Shown here: positions 8,047 through 15,522 of the stretch, piece after piece
How positions within the stretch are numbered: the first letter of the stretch is position 1
How the letters are laid out: every line of letters starts with the position of its first letter
Assembly: GCA_036521875.1 (NCBI GenBank)
Contig: DATDGX010000247.1
Location: forward strand, 1 to 32,931
DNA length: 32,931 nucleotides
Direction: 5' to 3'
From: DATDGX01 sp036521875
GTDB lineage: Bacteria > Desulfobacterota > Binatia > Binatales > Binataceae
Translations under genes and position numbers: made by a program
Notes under the pieces: model-generated
What the model was told of the DNA's origin: nothing
The model's input: the letters and a program-made list of their open reading frames with translations, nothing else
Database searches by the model: none

Positions 8047-8705
8047 GACAAACCCCACCACCGCTCGAGATTGGGATGCTGCTCTACCCCGGGCTTACCC
8101 TGCTGGATCTCATCGGTCCCGCGACGGTCTTTTCCTGGTACGCCAATATCCACCTGGTATGGAAGACAAAAGACCTGGTCCTCTCCGACACCGGGATAGG
8201 CATCCAGCCCACAGCTACGTTCGAAACCTGCCCGCATGAACTCGACATCCTGTTCGTACCGGGCGGGTTTGGTCAGCAAGTGATTATGAGTGATAGCGAG
8301 GTGCTTGCGTTCCTCGCCGATCGAGCTCCGCGATCGAAGTACGTGACGTCAGTCTGCAGCGGATCGCTTCTACTTGGGGCGGCTGGTCTGCTGAAAGGCT
8401 ATCAAGCCACCTCTCACTGGGCAGCTCGCGAGGCGCTACGGATGTACGGAGCAGAGCCGGTTGACGCACGAGTCGTAGTCGATCGAAACCGGATCACGGG
8501 AGGTGGTGTCACGGCCGGGATCGATTTTGGACTGGTGCTCCTCGCGAAGTTGCGCGGAGACGACGCCGCCAGGTTGACGCAATTGGCGATGGAGTATGAC
8601 CCCGAACCCCCGTTTCATGCGGGCAGCCCCAAGACCGCCGGTCCCGCGATTGTCGAGCAGGCCATGACCATGATGGCCGCGGCAATGGAGAGACAGGCAG
8701 GGTAG
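8043..8705 (+). CDS. DJ-1/PfpI-family protein, isonitrile hydratase-like
   Basis: 220-residue class I glutamine-amidotransferase-like fold. It begins IGMLLYPGLTLLDLIGPATVF, has DILFVPGGFG, and then the nucleophile elbow TSVCSGSLLLGAAGLL with Cys105. After it come TSHWAAREAL and RNRITGGGVTAGIDFGL. The layout of Asp22 ('LDLIGP') and the Cys105-Ser106 pair parallels Asp17/Cys101/Thr102 of Pseudomonas isonitrile hydratase, which adds water to isonitriles to form N-formamides; Ser replaces Thr here. Many relatives are unassigned and can be transcription-linked stress proteins, so the activity is inferred. It overlaps the TetR stop by 4 bp and is presumably induced when TetR binds its ligand. Confidence 0.85.
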   Translation: MRQTPPPLEIGMLLYPGLTLLDLIGPATVFSWYANIHLVWKTKDLVLSDTGIGIQPTATFETCPHELDILFVPGGFGQQVIMSDSEVLAFLADRAPRSKYVTSVCSGSLLLGAAGLLKGYQATSHWAAREALRMYGAEPVDARVVVDRNRITGGGVTAGIDFGLVLLAKLRGDDAARLTQLAMEYDPEPPFHAGSPKTAGPAIVEQAMTMMAAAMERQAG

Positions 8706-9262
8706 CTGCACGATCGGCTAGAGTTTCGCCACTCGCGGAATTCGATGCTGCTCTCTCGCGCATCAACCGCGGGACGCGTCAGCCCCTGGGAGTCGCATCA
8801 AGGCCGTGGCGATAAAGCTGACAAATTGAAGCATTGCCTCTAACCCGCTGACATCCTCATCGGCGCTGCGAGCGCGGCTCGAGGATAGTCACGTCGAAGT
8901 GATTGCGCGGCGGCGCCCGGGAGAAAGAATCCTTGCCTGCGTCCGCAAAGCCTCCCTCCCCTATCGAGATGCGTAATGATATGTCGATCCGATTGGAGAG
9001 GTGTCTCAAATCCATTGTACCAAAGCACAATAGACGCGCGCCGGCGGATGACTGAGACTCAATCGACCATTCGTCCGATAACGAGCCCATATGAACTCTC
9101 GCCGAAGGGTCCAGGGCGGTCGCGGCGCACACCAGCGAATAGAGCATATGGCCGGACACTGTCTGCGAGCGGCCGCCGCCAGGCGCCCGCGGACTTCTGC
9201 AACCAGCTATTTTGGGGTAACCCGTCTTTCGAGACTTACGTGATCACTCCAGGAGCTTAACG
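8706..9262. other. 557-bp non-coding stretch upstream of the Crp/Fnr gene
   Basis: No convincing gene is seen. The only sizeable plus ORF (8976-9260) has no ribosome-binding site and no recognisable sequence. A small inverted repeat, ATTGT-N8-ACAAT (9014-9018 and 9027-9031), could be a regulator site. The Shine-Dalgarno AGGAG at 9251-9255 belongs to the next gene. Confidence 0.4.
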
Positions 9263-9910
9263 ATGCCCAAGGGAAGCGCACCCTTCGCTGCGAAAACCCT
9301 CCTCCAGGTCGTGGAAGGCGGTACGTCCAGGGAATATCGAAAGAATCAGATTGTCTTTGCGCAGGGCGCGCCGGCTGACGAGGTTTTCTACATACAAAAC
9401 GGCCGAGTCAAATTAAGCGTAGTCTCCGAACAGGGGAAGGAGGCGGTTATTGCGGTTTTGGGCGTGGGAGACTTTTTCGGTCAAGGATGCCTGGTGGGAC
9501 AACCCCTCCGCATCGGGACCGCTAGCGCGGTGACGGATTGTTCCATTCTTCGCTTGCAGAAAGCGGCAACCATCCGCGCCCTTCATAACAATCCCGGGTT
9601 TGCCGAAGTGTTCATCACCTACCTGCTTTCCCGCAATATCCGCGTAGAGGAAGACCTGGCTGATCAGCTATTCAATTCGAGCGAAAAGCGCCTGGCGCGC
9701 CTTCTCTTGTTGCTGGTCAATTTCGGCAAGGACGGCAAACGAGAGCCGGTAATTCCGAAAATGAGCCAGGAAACGTTGGCTGAAATGATCGGAACGACGC
9801 GGTCAAGAGTGAGCTTCTTCATGAACAAGTTCCGGAAGCTGGGCTTCATTCACTACAACGGCGGGCTGCAGGTTCACAGCTCTCTTCTGAGCATCGTCCT
9901 GCGCGACTAG
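9263..9910 (+). CDS. Crp/Fnr-family transcriptional regulator
   Basis: 215-residue regulator. Residues about 20-125 are a cNMP-binding beta-roll (RKNQIVFAQGAPADEVFYIQNGRVKLSV; GVGDFFGQGCLVGQPLR). A dimerisation helix, TYLLSRNIRVEEDLADQLFNSSEKRLARLLL, follows. The winged HTH is at about residues 165-205 (SQETLAEMIGTTRSRVSFFMNKFRKLGFI). There is no N-terminal Cys cluster, so it is not an Fe-S oxygen sensor of the Fnr type. The cAMP pocket Arg is not obvious, and the effector is unknown. The ATG at 9263 has AGGAG at 9251-9255. This compact Crp-like type is widespread in soil bacteria. Its targets may include the genes that follow, but nothing in the sequence proves it. Confidence 0.92.
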   Translation: MPKGSAPFAAKTLLQVVEGGTSREYRKNQIVFAQGAPADEVFYIQNGRVKLSVVSEQGKEAVIAVLGVGDFFGQGCLVGQPLRIGTASAVTDCSILRLQKAATIRALHNNPGFAEVFITYLLSRNIRVEEDLADQLFNSSEKRLARLLLLLVNFGKDGKREPVIPKMSQETLAEMIGTTRSRVSFFMNKFRKLGFIHYNGGLQVHSSLLSIVLRD

Positions 9911-9990
9911 TTCGAGGCCCGAATGCGCGCAGAATTTATTTCTGAACCTGAGCAATTTTGACCAGATTCCGGCCGGTTTTTTTCCTACCC

Positions 9991-9996
9991 TATAAT
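9991..9996 (+). promoter_or_regulatory. Perfect TATAAT -10 element upstream of the 123-residue gene
   Basis: TATAAT matches the -10 consensus in all six bases. No -35 is found 16-18 bp upstream: the nearest TTGACC (9958-9963) is 27 bp away, with a run of seven T (9977-9983) between. The promoter may therefore need an activator, and the Crp/Fnr gene is directly upstream. A leader of about 135 nt would precede the ATG at 10140. Confidence 0.45.
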
Positions 9997-10139
9997 TTCT
10001 CGGCGCTGGCGCTCTTTACTCTCCACTCATAGGACGACTGCTGGCTCTCTTCAATTGCGGCCTTCTATGCGCCACCGCAAACACTGATCGGCAACGTATC
10101 GGGCAGCAACACCAAACTCTCGGCGAACAAGGAGACCAC

Positions 10140-10511
10140 ATGGCATCAAGTAAACCCATCGGGGAATTTTCACTGAAGATGGTCACGATCACCAACACTC
10201 CCGGACCTGCGGGCAGCGTTCTCATCCAGGTGAATTTTGAAGGAACGGGGACCGGATTTGGAGCGATTTTCGACACCTCTACCTTCATCGGCGGCGGCAA
10301 GGATGGGACTTTCAGCCAGGTCGGGGCGGCATACCTCGACAATGGCGAGATTCTCAACGGCATCGGTCAAGGGACTTACGAGAGCAAGGGGAAACACCGG
10401 TGGTCCACAGCATCCACTATCCAGATCTCCGATGGCCGCCGGCTTGCCAGCGCGGGTGAGATCGATCTGGCCGCGCGGTCGTGGAAGGGGACGCTTTCCG
10501 AACTTAGCTGA
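10140..10511 (+). CDS. Small conserved hypothetical protein, probable beta-barrel
   Basis: 123 residues. The start is supported by AAGGAG at 10129-10134. The sequence is rich in alternating beta-type segments and glycines (GEFSLKMVTITNTPGPAGSV, FEGTGTGFGAIFDTSTFIGG, GQGTYESKGKHRWS, GEIDLAARSWKGTL). It has no signal peptide, no cysteines and no catalytic motif. The pattern suggests a small lipocalin-like, DUF3224-like or allene-oxide-cyclase-like barrel; this is a fold guess only and no function is known. It lies in the accessory block with its own probable promoter (TATAAT at 9991). Confidence 0.7.
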   Translation: MASSKPIGEFSLKMVTITNTPGPAGSVLIQVNFEGTGTGFGAIFDTSTFIGGGKDGTFSQVGAAYLDNGEILNGIGQGTYESKGKHRWSTASTIQISDGRRLASAGEIDLAARSWKGTLSELS

Positions 10512-10596
10512 GTGCCGGTCGTCGATCGCGCACGAGAGGGAAATCAGAAGCTAACCTGCGAGGTCCGAAAGATCGCGCAGCGCAAGGAGGTCAGCG

Positions 10597-10914
10597 ATGG
10601 CAGTAGCACAGGTGCGAGTTATTCGGCCCACGTCCGGCAGGCGGCAAGACCTGCTCAAGACTCTCGCCCGCGGTAAGCGGATTCACGAACGCTGCGGCGG
10701 AAGTCTCCGGATATTCGAACCCACAACCGGACCCAACGTGGGCGCATTCCTCCACGTCGTCGAGACCGCCAACTGGAAGGCCTACGGCGAGTACCGCGCG
10801 AAGCTCGGAGACGATCCGGAGTATCGGGCGCTGATGGCCGAGATCCAGAATAGCCGCGATCCGGCCGCCTCGGTTGTATCTGTCGAGGTGCTTGAGGAAG
10901 TCTCGGTCGGCTAA
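10597..10914 (+). CDS. Dimeric alpha/beta-barrel (ABM/NIPSNAP-like) protein
   Basis: 105 residues, with a strong AAGGAGG at 10584-10590 and ATG at 10597. It shows the pattern of a ferredoxin-like alpha/beta-barrel subunit: strand AQVRVIRPTSG, helix RRQDLLKTLARGKRIHERCGG, strand SLRIFEPTTGPNVGAFLHVVE, helix WKAYGEYRAKLGDDPEYRALMAEIQ, and strand SVVSVEVLEEV. Members are antibiotic-biosynthesis-monooxygenase-like or NIPSNAP-like proteins, often cofactor-free monooxygenases or binding proteins. No catalytic residue can be assigned. It is 85 bp downstream of the beta-barrel gene on the same strand, followed by a strong hairpin at 10935-10964 that may end the transcript. Confidence 0.72.
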   Translation: MAVAQVRVIRPTSGRRQDLLKTLARGKRIHERCGGSLRIFEPTTGPNVGAFLHVVETANWKAYGEYRAKLGDDPEYRALMAEIQNSRDPAASVVSVEVLEEVSVG

Positions 10915-10934
10915 CGAATTGATCCTACTGAATA

Positions 10935-10964
10935 GGCGCTGCGGCGGCTTCCCGCCGCAGCGCC
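10935..10964 (+). terminator. 13-bp perfect stem-loop after the ABM-like gene
   Basis: GGCGCTGCGGCGG (10935-10947), a CTTC loop, and the exact complement (10952-10964) form a very stable hairpin 21 bp after the stop at 10914. No U-tract follows, so if it stops transcription it does so without the classic intrinsic signal. It might instead protect the 3' end of the mRNA or be a REP-like element. Confidence 0.45.
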
Positions 10965-11136
10965 GTAGCGCCGCAGTTGTGCCTTCTGCAATCCGCAAAG
11001 CGCCGCGGCTCCGCATCCCGCAATCCCAAGCCGCCCACTCCCAACCAGTGTCTTTCCTTCGGCCTCCAGAGTCTCGTGAGAGGCCCAAGGGGAAAGATCC
11101 TCAACTGCGAACCTTTACGAAACAAGAGATCCGGCT
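10965..11136. other. Non-coding stretch between hairpin and recD-end repeat
   Basis: Part of a 586-bp gap without an intact gene (10915-11500). No ORF with a ribosome-binding site and no RNA gene is recognised in this piece. The rest of the gap is the recD-end repeat (11137-11286), an inverted repeat (11304-11333), and about 170 bp of featureless sequence containing a GGTCCGGACC palindrome at 11472-11481. Confidence 0.4.
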
Positions 11137-11286
11137 GTGATAGACGGTAGTTTCTGATCGAGTTCAAATAAAGTTTGCGCCCGCTCAGTCCACGGTTTCG
11201 CGAGCGAGTCGCCGAGGCCGGAGAAGCGCTCGGTGGGACGCGCGACCGCCACGCGCGCGAGAGGTCCCCCGGTCCCGAGTATCACC
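11137..11286 (-). pseudogene. Diverged second copy of the recD 3' end (repeat copy A)
   Basis: This 150-bp segment aligns along its whole length with 15523-15673, which holds the last 33 codons of recD and its downstream flank. On the minus strand it still encodes VILGTGGPLARVAVARPTERFSGLGDSLAKP-like sequence, against VMLGTEELARAAIARPTERFSGLGDSLAKP in intact RecD. Seventeen residues in a row (ARPTERFSGLGDSLAKP) are identical, and the base changes there fall at third codon positions. The length difference inside the coding part is one codon. The copy therefore derives from a recD that was under selection, not from random decay of a recent tandem duplication. Similarity to recD ends abruptly at about 11287. 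Confidence 0.85.
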
Positions 11287-11303
11287 CGCCTCCCTGCGTG
11301 CCA

Positions 11304-11333
11304 TTGGGTGCAGGGGCTGCCCTCTGCACCCAA
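11304..11333. repeat. Inverted repeat (stem-loop) beside the recD-end copy
   Basis: TTGGGTGCAGGGG at 11304-11316 pairs with CCTCTGCACCCAA (11321-11333) with one mismatch around a CTGC loop. No T-run follows on either strand, so it is not a standard terminator. It begins 17 bp beyond the breakpoint where similarity to recD stops. Confidence 0.6.
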
Positions 11334-11500
11334 CAGGAAGCGGACGAAAAGACCCGTGGGGGGTTCGCAAATTCTCTGCGATCCCCGTTAGACTAAGATG
11401 CGCGCTTCGCGCTGTCAGAACTTTCTTGTTCGATGCGCGGCGGGGCGGTCCGACGCTGAGCATCGCACTAAGGTCCGGACCGAGGCGTATTTTTGCAAAT

Positions 11501-13537
11501 CTACGGAGGATTGCCTCCTCCCTCGAGACTCTCGGTCTGCGGTGAAATCGGTCTTAGGAAATGCGGGCCTTCGGGAGTTATGACCCTCACACCAGAGTCC
11601 TTCAAGCGCGATACCTCATCATCTCTCAGTGACGTAAAGACAATTGTCTGATACTGAAGCTTCTGCGCCGCCGCACTTTGCAAAAAGCCGACAAAGAATT
11701 CTCGATGCTGTGCATCGGGATTTTGCTGGAGTGGTTCGTCAAGAACAACGAACCCTGGATGCAGGCCTGCTGACGCACGCGATGCTTCCGCCAATGCGAG
11801 CACATAGGCCGCCACGAGCCGCGAATGGTCACTCGCCGAACCCAACGAGCGCAGTCGCCTAGGACCGAGGTATGGCAGGTATTGATCGTCGAGCCTTAAG
11901 GCAGACTCTGAGTTCGTGGTTATTGCACTGTGCCCGAGCGCGCGCAGCAAAGTCCTAAGGCTAGCCACGAAAGAGGAACGACGAAGCGCAAGGTCAACTT
12001 CGGTTGATGGTGCTTTCTCTTCAGCAGACATCTCCGCGAGCCAGTTGTCTATTGCCAACTGTATCTTCGCCAGTTCATCTGCTAACGCGGCATTTCTGTC
12101 TATTTCTCGCTCGGCAGACGCAAGATCGCTTGCTACTCTTGCGAGTTGCTCCCGAATCGACCCGGCCGCTGCATTTACATTGGCTAGCGCGCGTTCTGCT
12201 GTTCGAAGTTGCTCGTCTACACGCGATAGCTCAGCGGCGAGGCGAGTCGTCTGTGCCTCCGCCGACTGGAGATTTGCGCTTACTAGTAGCCGATCCCGTT
12301 CCAACGCGTCGATGTGAGCCTCTACCTGCCCTGCGGACTGTGTGCTCACATCAAACGTCGAGGGATCTAGGAACCGATGACAGGTTGGGCACTCAACATT
12401 AATAAGCCGTCCAATGCCGTCGCGTTTCAAACGAAGTACGTCGCTAGCTGAATGGATTCGGTGCTGAAGGCTCTCGACTAGTTGACTCTGTTCGTGTGCC
12501 TGAGATCGCGCGGTACGAAGCTCCTCGCGAAGCGCATGACGTTGAGTCTTGAGCTCAATCACTTTCTGCGAAGTATCGCTTGACGCAGATGTGTCCTGAC
12601 GATCTAAAGGACCATGGGCAAGAGCCTCGCGCAAGGAATTAGCGCGCTCGCGAAGACGCGTTTGCTCGTTTTGCAGATTAAAGCGGAATTCTTCTCGCGC
12701 AATGTCAAGCAGGGTTCGGCGCGACCAGCGGTTTGCAATTTCAGATACGCTTCCGTGAGCAGACCAATTGTAGACCCAGCCCTGCTTCGCAAATACCGCG
12801 ACAACCTGATTAGCAAGTCCTGCCGCAGCTCCTTTGAGCCGGGCTTCTCGCGCAGCTACTGTCTGTACCGCAAACCGCGCGGCGATGGCGTCGACCGCGC
12901 CCAGAAGATACTCGACAGCTATCTCGAAGATTTGTTGAAGACCATAGCGATAGACCTGCAAGGATTGAAGATCGGTCCACCCTTCGTTTTGGTCGATAAA
13001 GAACAGCGGAGCGATATTTTCCAGATAGACTTCACCTGCGCTTCCGGTGTTCATCATCACAGGGGCCCGTGGCAGATGTATCCAATCGAAGAGGAAGTGT
13101 TGGAGGCCCGCATGCTCATCCTTCATCGTACGCCTGCGGGCGTTCAGACGGCTCGTTCGGGCGATCTCGCCTGCGCCTCCAAGCTCCTCCAGAATGACTT
13201 CGGCTGGATCTCCCTTGATCGCGCGGATAATCCGGATGCGCATCCCGTCCTCTCGTGCCAATGTGAGCGCCGCTTCAGACGATGTGACCGGTACGTTGCG
13301 GGCATCACCAAGGTCTAGGACATCTCTAACCGCAACAGGAAAACAGGAAACATCATTATCTTGTGAGCCGAACATTGGTTCGAGCCCAAGGCACCACGCA
13401 ATTGCTTTTACCGCGAGCGACTTCCCGAAGTGGTTGGGGGCCGAAATCACCTGAAGCCCGCGAGCGAAGGAAAACGCTCCGACAAAGGGCCCCACGTCAG
13501 ATGATCCGCGAACTATGATTTCCTCAAGCCGAATCAC
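11501..13537 (-). CDS. SMC/Rad50-like ABC ATPase with zinc hook (ABC-3C ATPase component)
   Basis: 678 residues. The N-terminal ABC half has Walker A APNHFGKS at residues 33-40. A 'PLFFIDQNEGW' segment is at about 178-187. A coiled coil occupies about 280-375, a CPTC zinc-hook motif lies at 383-386 (ECPTCHRFLDPSTF), and a second coiled coil runs over about 400-505. The C-terminal ABC half has a signature-like LGSASDHSRL (565-574) and Walker B FVVLDEP with Asp600-Glu601. This is a two-half head joined by a hooked coiled coil, as in Rad50/SMC, but short. No Mre11-like gene is nearby. The start is GTG at 13537, overlapping the stop of the middle gene (GTGA). In ABC-3C conflict systems such ATPases are thought to sense or clamp invasive nucleic acid and license an effector. 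Sequence is clearly less GC-rich than recBCD. Confidence 0.88.
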   Translation of the reverse strand: MIRLEEIIVRGSSDVGPFVGAFSFARGLQVISAPNHFGKSLAVKAIAWCLGLEPMFGSQDNDVSCFPVAVRDVLDLGDARNVPVTSSEAALTLAREDGMRIRIIRAIKGDPAEVILEELGGAGEIARTSRLNARRRTMKDEHAGLQHFLFDWIHLPRAPVMMNTGSAGEVYLENIAPLFFIDQNEGWTDLQSLQVYRYGLQQIFEIAVEYLLGAVDAIAARFAVQTVAAREARLKGAAAGLANQVVAVFAKQGWVYNWSAHGSVSEIANRWSRRTLLDIAREEFRFNLQNEQTRLRERANSLREALAHGPLDRQDTSASSDTSQKVIELKTQRHALREELRTARSQAHEQSQLVESLQHRIHSASDVLRLKRDGIGRLINVECPTCHRFLDPSTFDVSTQSAGQVEAHIDALERDRLLVSANLQSAEAQTTRLAAELSRVDEQLRTAERALANVNAAAGSIREQLARVASDLASAEREIDRNAALADELAKIQLAIDNWLAEMSAEEKAPSTEVDLALRRSSFVASLRTLLRALGHSAITTNSESALRLDDQYLPYLGPRRLRSLGSASDHSRLVAAYVLALAEASRASAGLHPGFVVLDEPLQQNPDAQHREFFVGFLQSAAAQKLQYQTIVFTSLRDDEVSRLKDSGVRVITPEGPHFLRPISPQTESLEGGGNPP

Positions 13538-14067
13538 GCGCCTTCCAGCATCGTTCTGCTTGCATGCACGACGCGGAGTTCCTCCAGCACACGACGTTCG
13601 TTTGTAAATAGATTGGTGGCCTTTATTCTATCGTACAGAGCATCTAGCAGACCGACGAGCCGTCCCGCGACAAGTTGGTTCGGCTTGTCTCGGTCAAGTA
13701 TCCCTGCTGCGACGAGAAACTCAACGATGCCGTCGTGCGTTCGATCACCGACGTAGCCGCGGGGCATTCGTCGCCAAGTGTCGAGATCAGCGTTTCGGCG
13801 CGTGCCTGCCCAAGCTCGTAAATCAGGTGCGAGTTGAGGTCTTGCGGCAACGAATTGGAGAAGCTTGAGCCACGGTGCCAGAATCCGTCTCCGTCCATCC
13901 TGCCCTGGCTTGGCGTCGTCGCCAAAAGCGCAGGCCACGACTGCGAGATGATAGTGCGTGTCATAAAGCGTGGATGGGGCAATTCGCTGCGGCTCAAGTC
14001 TTGGACGAGCCCCTACCTCGGCGAGAAGAACGGCGAGTTCGTGAACTGGGTCGACTAGTTCAGACAT
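13534..14067 (-). CDS. Small middle component of the ABC-3C-like system
   Basis: 177 residues, all-helical in appearance and without catalytic motifs. The stretch LYDTHYHLAVVACAFGDD, then GRRRILAPWLKLLQFVAARPQL, resembles the 'H-hydrophobic ... R-I-x-P-x-L-x-x-hydrophobic-F ... P' pattern of ABC-3C middle components, which bridge ATPase and effector. Assignment rests mainly on position and size, because similarity is weak by eye. GGAGG (14076-14080 on the complement) is 8 nt from the ATG at 14067, so this start is preferred over 14073 (too close) and 14094. It overlaps the ATPase start by 4 bp, and the effector stop lies 2 bp upstream of its start codon. The three genes form one tightly coupled operon. 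Confidence 0.65.
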   Translation of the reverse strand: MSELVDPVHELAVLLAEVGARPRLEPQRIAPSTLYDTHYHLAVVACAFGDDAKPGQDGRRRILAPWLKLLQFVAARPQLAPDLRAWAGTRRNADLDTWRRMPRGYVGDRTHDGIVEFLVAAGILDRDKPNQLVAGRLVGLLDALYDRIKATNLFTNERRVLEELRVVHASRTMLEGA

Positions 14068-14069
14068 GG

Positions 14070-15053
14070 TCATTTCCTCCACTCGATAGGGCACTCCCCC
14101 ATTAAACGTGCGATCTCGCCATCAGCTACTCCCGCCGCGAGCGGGCCGAGGCGATCCCCGAATGCTTCTCCAAGATGCTTCCTGACTTCGTCTCGCATAT
14201 CCCCAATCAAAGCGAATGGACTCGGAGCCAGCGAAGATCGCAGGTGGGCCGCGACGGTCAACTGAGCTCTAGCATGCTCAAGAGTTTCGTGAAGGCTCAC
14301 CAAGTTCATCGCGAGTTCATTGTCCAATGTGAGAGCGGCGCTCCACGACTTTCGGAAGTGATCGGCCAAATCGTCAATCGCTCCGGTTTTTGCCGGAGCC
14401 GACACACGCAGCCACTCAAATTTCGCATCGAAAGAGCTGCCTACCGGTGTTGAGACACCCGAAACCATTGCTTTCTTGACCTTCGCGACCAGCGCTTGCT
14501 GTTCAATGCGAAAAAGAGCCAGTTCGTCGACTAGCCACTGCGTTGCCAGATCCTTTGGACCCCAAATTGCTAGCTGGGCATCCACCGCTACGTGCGCACA
14601 CGAGCTTGCAGTCTTATATTGCTCGAATGATTCGTTTAATGGACCGATTATGCGATGCGTTTCGAACCAACTTACGACAAGGTACACGTTAGTAAGCCTT
14701 CGGCCCGGGGCGAGTATAGTTTTCATCTCGACATTTGGACGCTCGACTAGCTTCTTCTCTTCAAACTCGAGTTCGAACAACCTGCGAAGATCGCTCCGAA
14801 ACTTTTTCAAAATGTCAGACTGTAGACCTCTTGTGTTCTTCTTGAATGGCTCCTGCTCAGGTCCATAACAACAGTAGCCATGCGTCTGCCCATGTGACAG
14901 TCCGTCAAGTCCGGCGTCACCACCCGGCTTTGAAGGAACCCGCTGGAAATCAGCTATAAAGTTCAACAGTCGAGCACAGACCTCTTCCTCGAACGCATCC
15001 CCTTCGAGCGCACCAAGCATCTTCTCATAACTGTTGGCATTGTGCTGGTTCAC
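14070..15053 (-). CDS. REase-like effector of the ABC-3C-like system
   Basis: 327 residues from a GTG at 15053 with AGGAG five bases upstream (15059-15063 on the complement). The N-terminal domain (about residues 12-75) has a helix with EGDAFEEEVCARLL, then PSKPGGDAGLDG, and a strand YCCYGPEQEPF. This order (acidic helix, GD-x2-xDG turn, strand with [YV]xxYxPEQ) is that of restriction-endonuclease-fold effector domains found in ABC-3C operons; candidate acidic residues are Glu22-24, Asp46, Asp50 and Glu66. The last two-thirds is a helical C-terminal domain with no recognised motif, probably the module that docks on the partners. In-frame sequence runs upstream to 15323, but it has no ribosome-binding site and no domain character. 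If active it is a nuclease, though the classic ExK is not fully canonical (Q in place of K). Confidence 0.68.
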   Translation of the reverse strand: MNQHNANSYEKMLGALEGDAFEEEVCARLLNFIADFQRVPSKPGGDAGLDGLSHGQTHGYCCYGPEQEPFKKNTRGLQSDILKKFRSDLRRLFELEFEEKKLVERPNVEMKTILAPGRRLTNVYLVVSWFETHRIIGPLNESFEQYKTASSCAHVAVDAQLAIWGPKDLATQWLVDELALFRIEQQALVAKVKKAMVSGVSTPVGSSFDAKFEWLRVSAPAKTGAIDDLADHFRKSWSAALTLDNELAMNLVSLHETLEHARAQLTVAAHLRSSLAPSPFALIGDMRDEVRKHLGEAFGDRLGPLAAGVADGEIARLMGECPIEWRK

Positions 15054-15522
15054 AGACGCTCCTGAGCAATCAACGACTCTTGAGCGCCGGAAAGGAGACA
15101 ATAGTAGCAACGGCAGCGCGCGCCGCAGGTTACCAATCGTGAACGAACTCCCAATAGAGATTCGCCTTCCCGGACCGAGCCATGAACGCTGGGATACGCT
15201 ATAATCTCTTTCCTCGTCAACCCGCAGCTTACAGAGCGTTTTTGCAAATTTGTAATGCTCGAGTAAGCCGCTGGTGGCCAGATGGACCATGGCGTAGACG
15301 TTCTTCTCAGCGAATCTTCTCAAACCAATTGCAAGATATGCCGAAGGGTTATGACTCTTTTACGCTGTCCGGAGTGTGAGCCGCGGGCTAATGCTCTGCT
15401 CGCGCCCGAATCGACGCGGATGTGGATCAAGGATACGGAGGGCCGGCTGCCAGCACTTTCTGCAGCCCGGTTTTGTACAATAAGTGTCGTCGAAGAAGCA
15501 GACCTCGCCATCCGGTTCGACC
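15054..15522. other. Gap between effector gene and recD-end repeat
   Basis: About 470 bp with no confident gene. A minus-strand -35-like TTGACG (complement of 15215-15220), with TATA-type sequence near 15200, could be the effector promoter but is weak. On the plus strand 15282-15530 is open (82 codons) and contains CKICRRVMTLLRCPEC, two CxxC knuckles like a zinc ribbon. On the minus strand 15360-15569 is also open and contains three Cys in 'YCTKPGCRKC'. Neither has a good ribosome-binding site. Either could be a remnant of a mobile-element protein, or chance. Confidence 0.35.

Noticed and set aside
8976..9260. 94-codon plus ORF just before the Crp/Fnr gene
   Set aside because: No Shine-Dalgarno, no recognisable sequence, and it runs through the likely promoter region.
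9958..9983. Intrinsic terminator after the Crp/Fnr gene (CCGGCCGG followed by seven T)
   Set aside because: The palindrome has no room for a loop, so the usable stem would be only two base pairs; I kept only the TATAAT downstream.
12614..13318. 234-codon plus-strand ORF opposite the ABC ATPase
   Set aside because: No ribosome-binding site and no domain; the minus strand has Walker A/B and zinc-hook motifs throughout this region.
15054..15323. In-frame 90-codon N-terminal extension of the effector
   Set aside because: No ribosome-binding site and no domain-like sequence, whereas the GTG at 15053 has AGGAG at ideal spacing.
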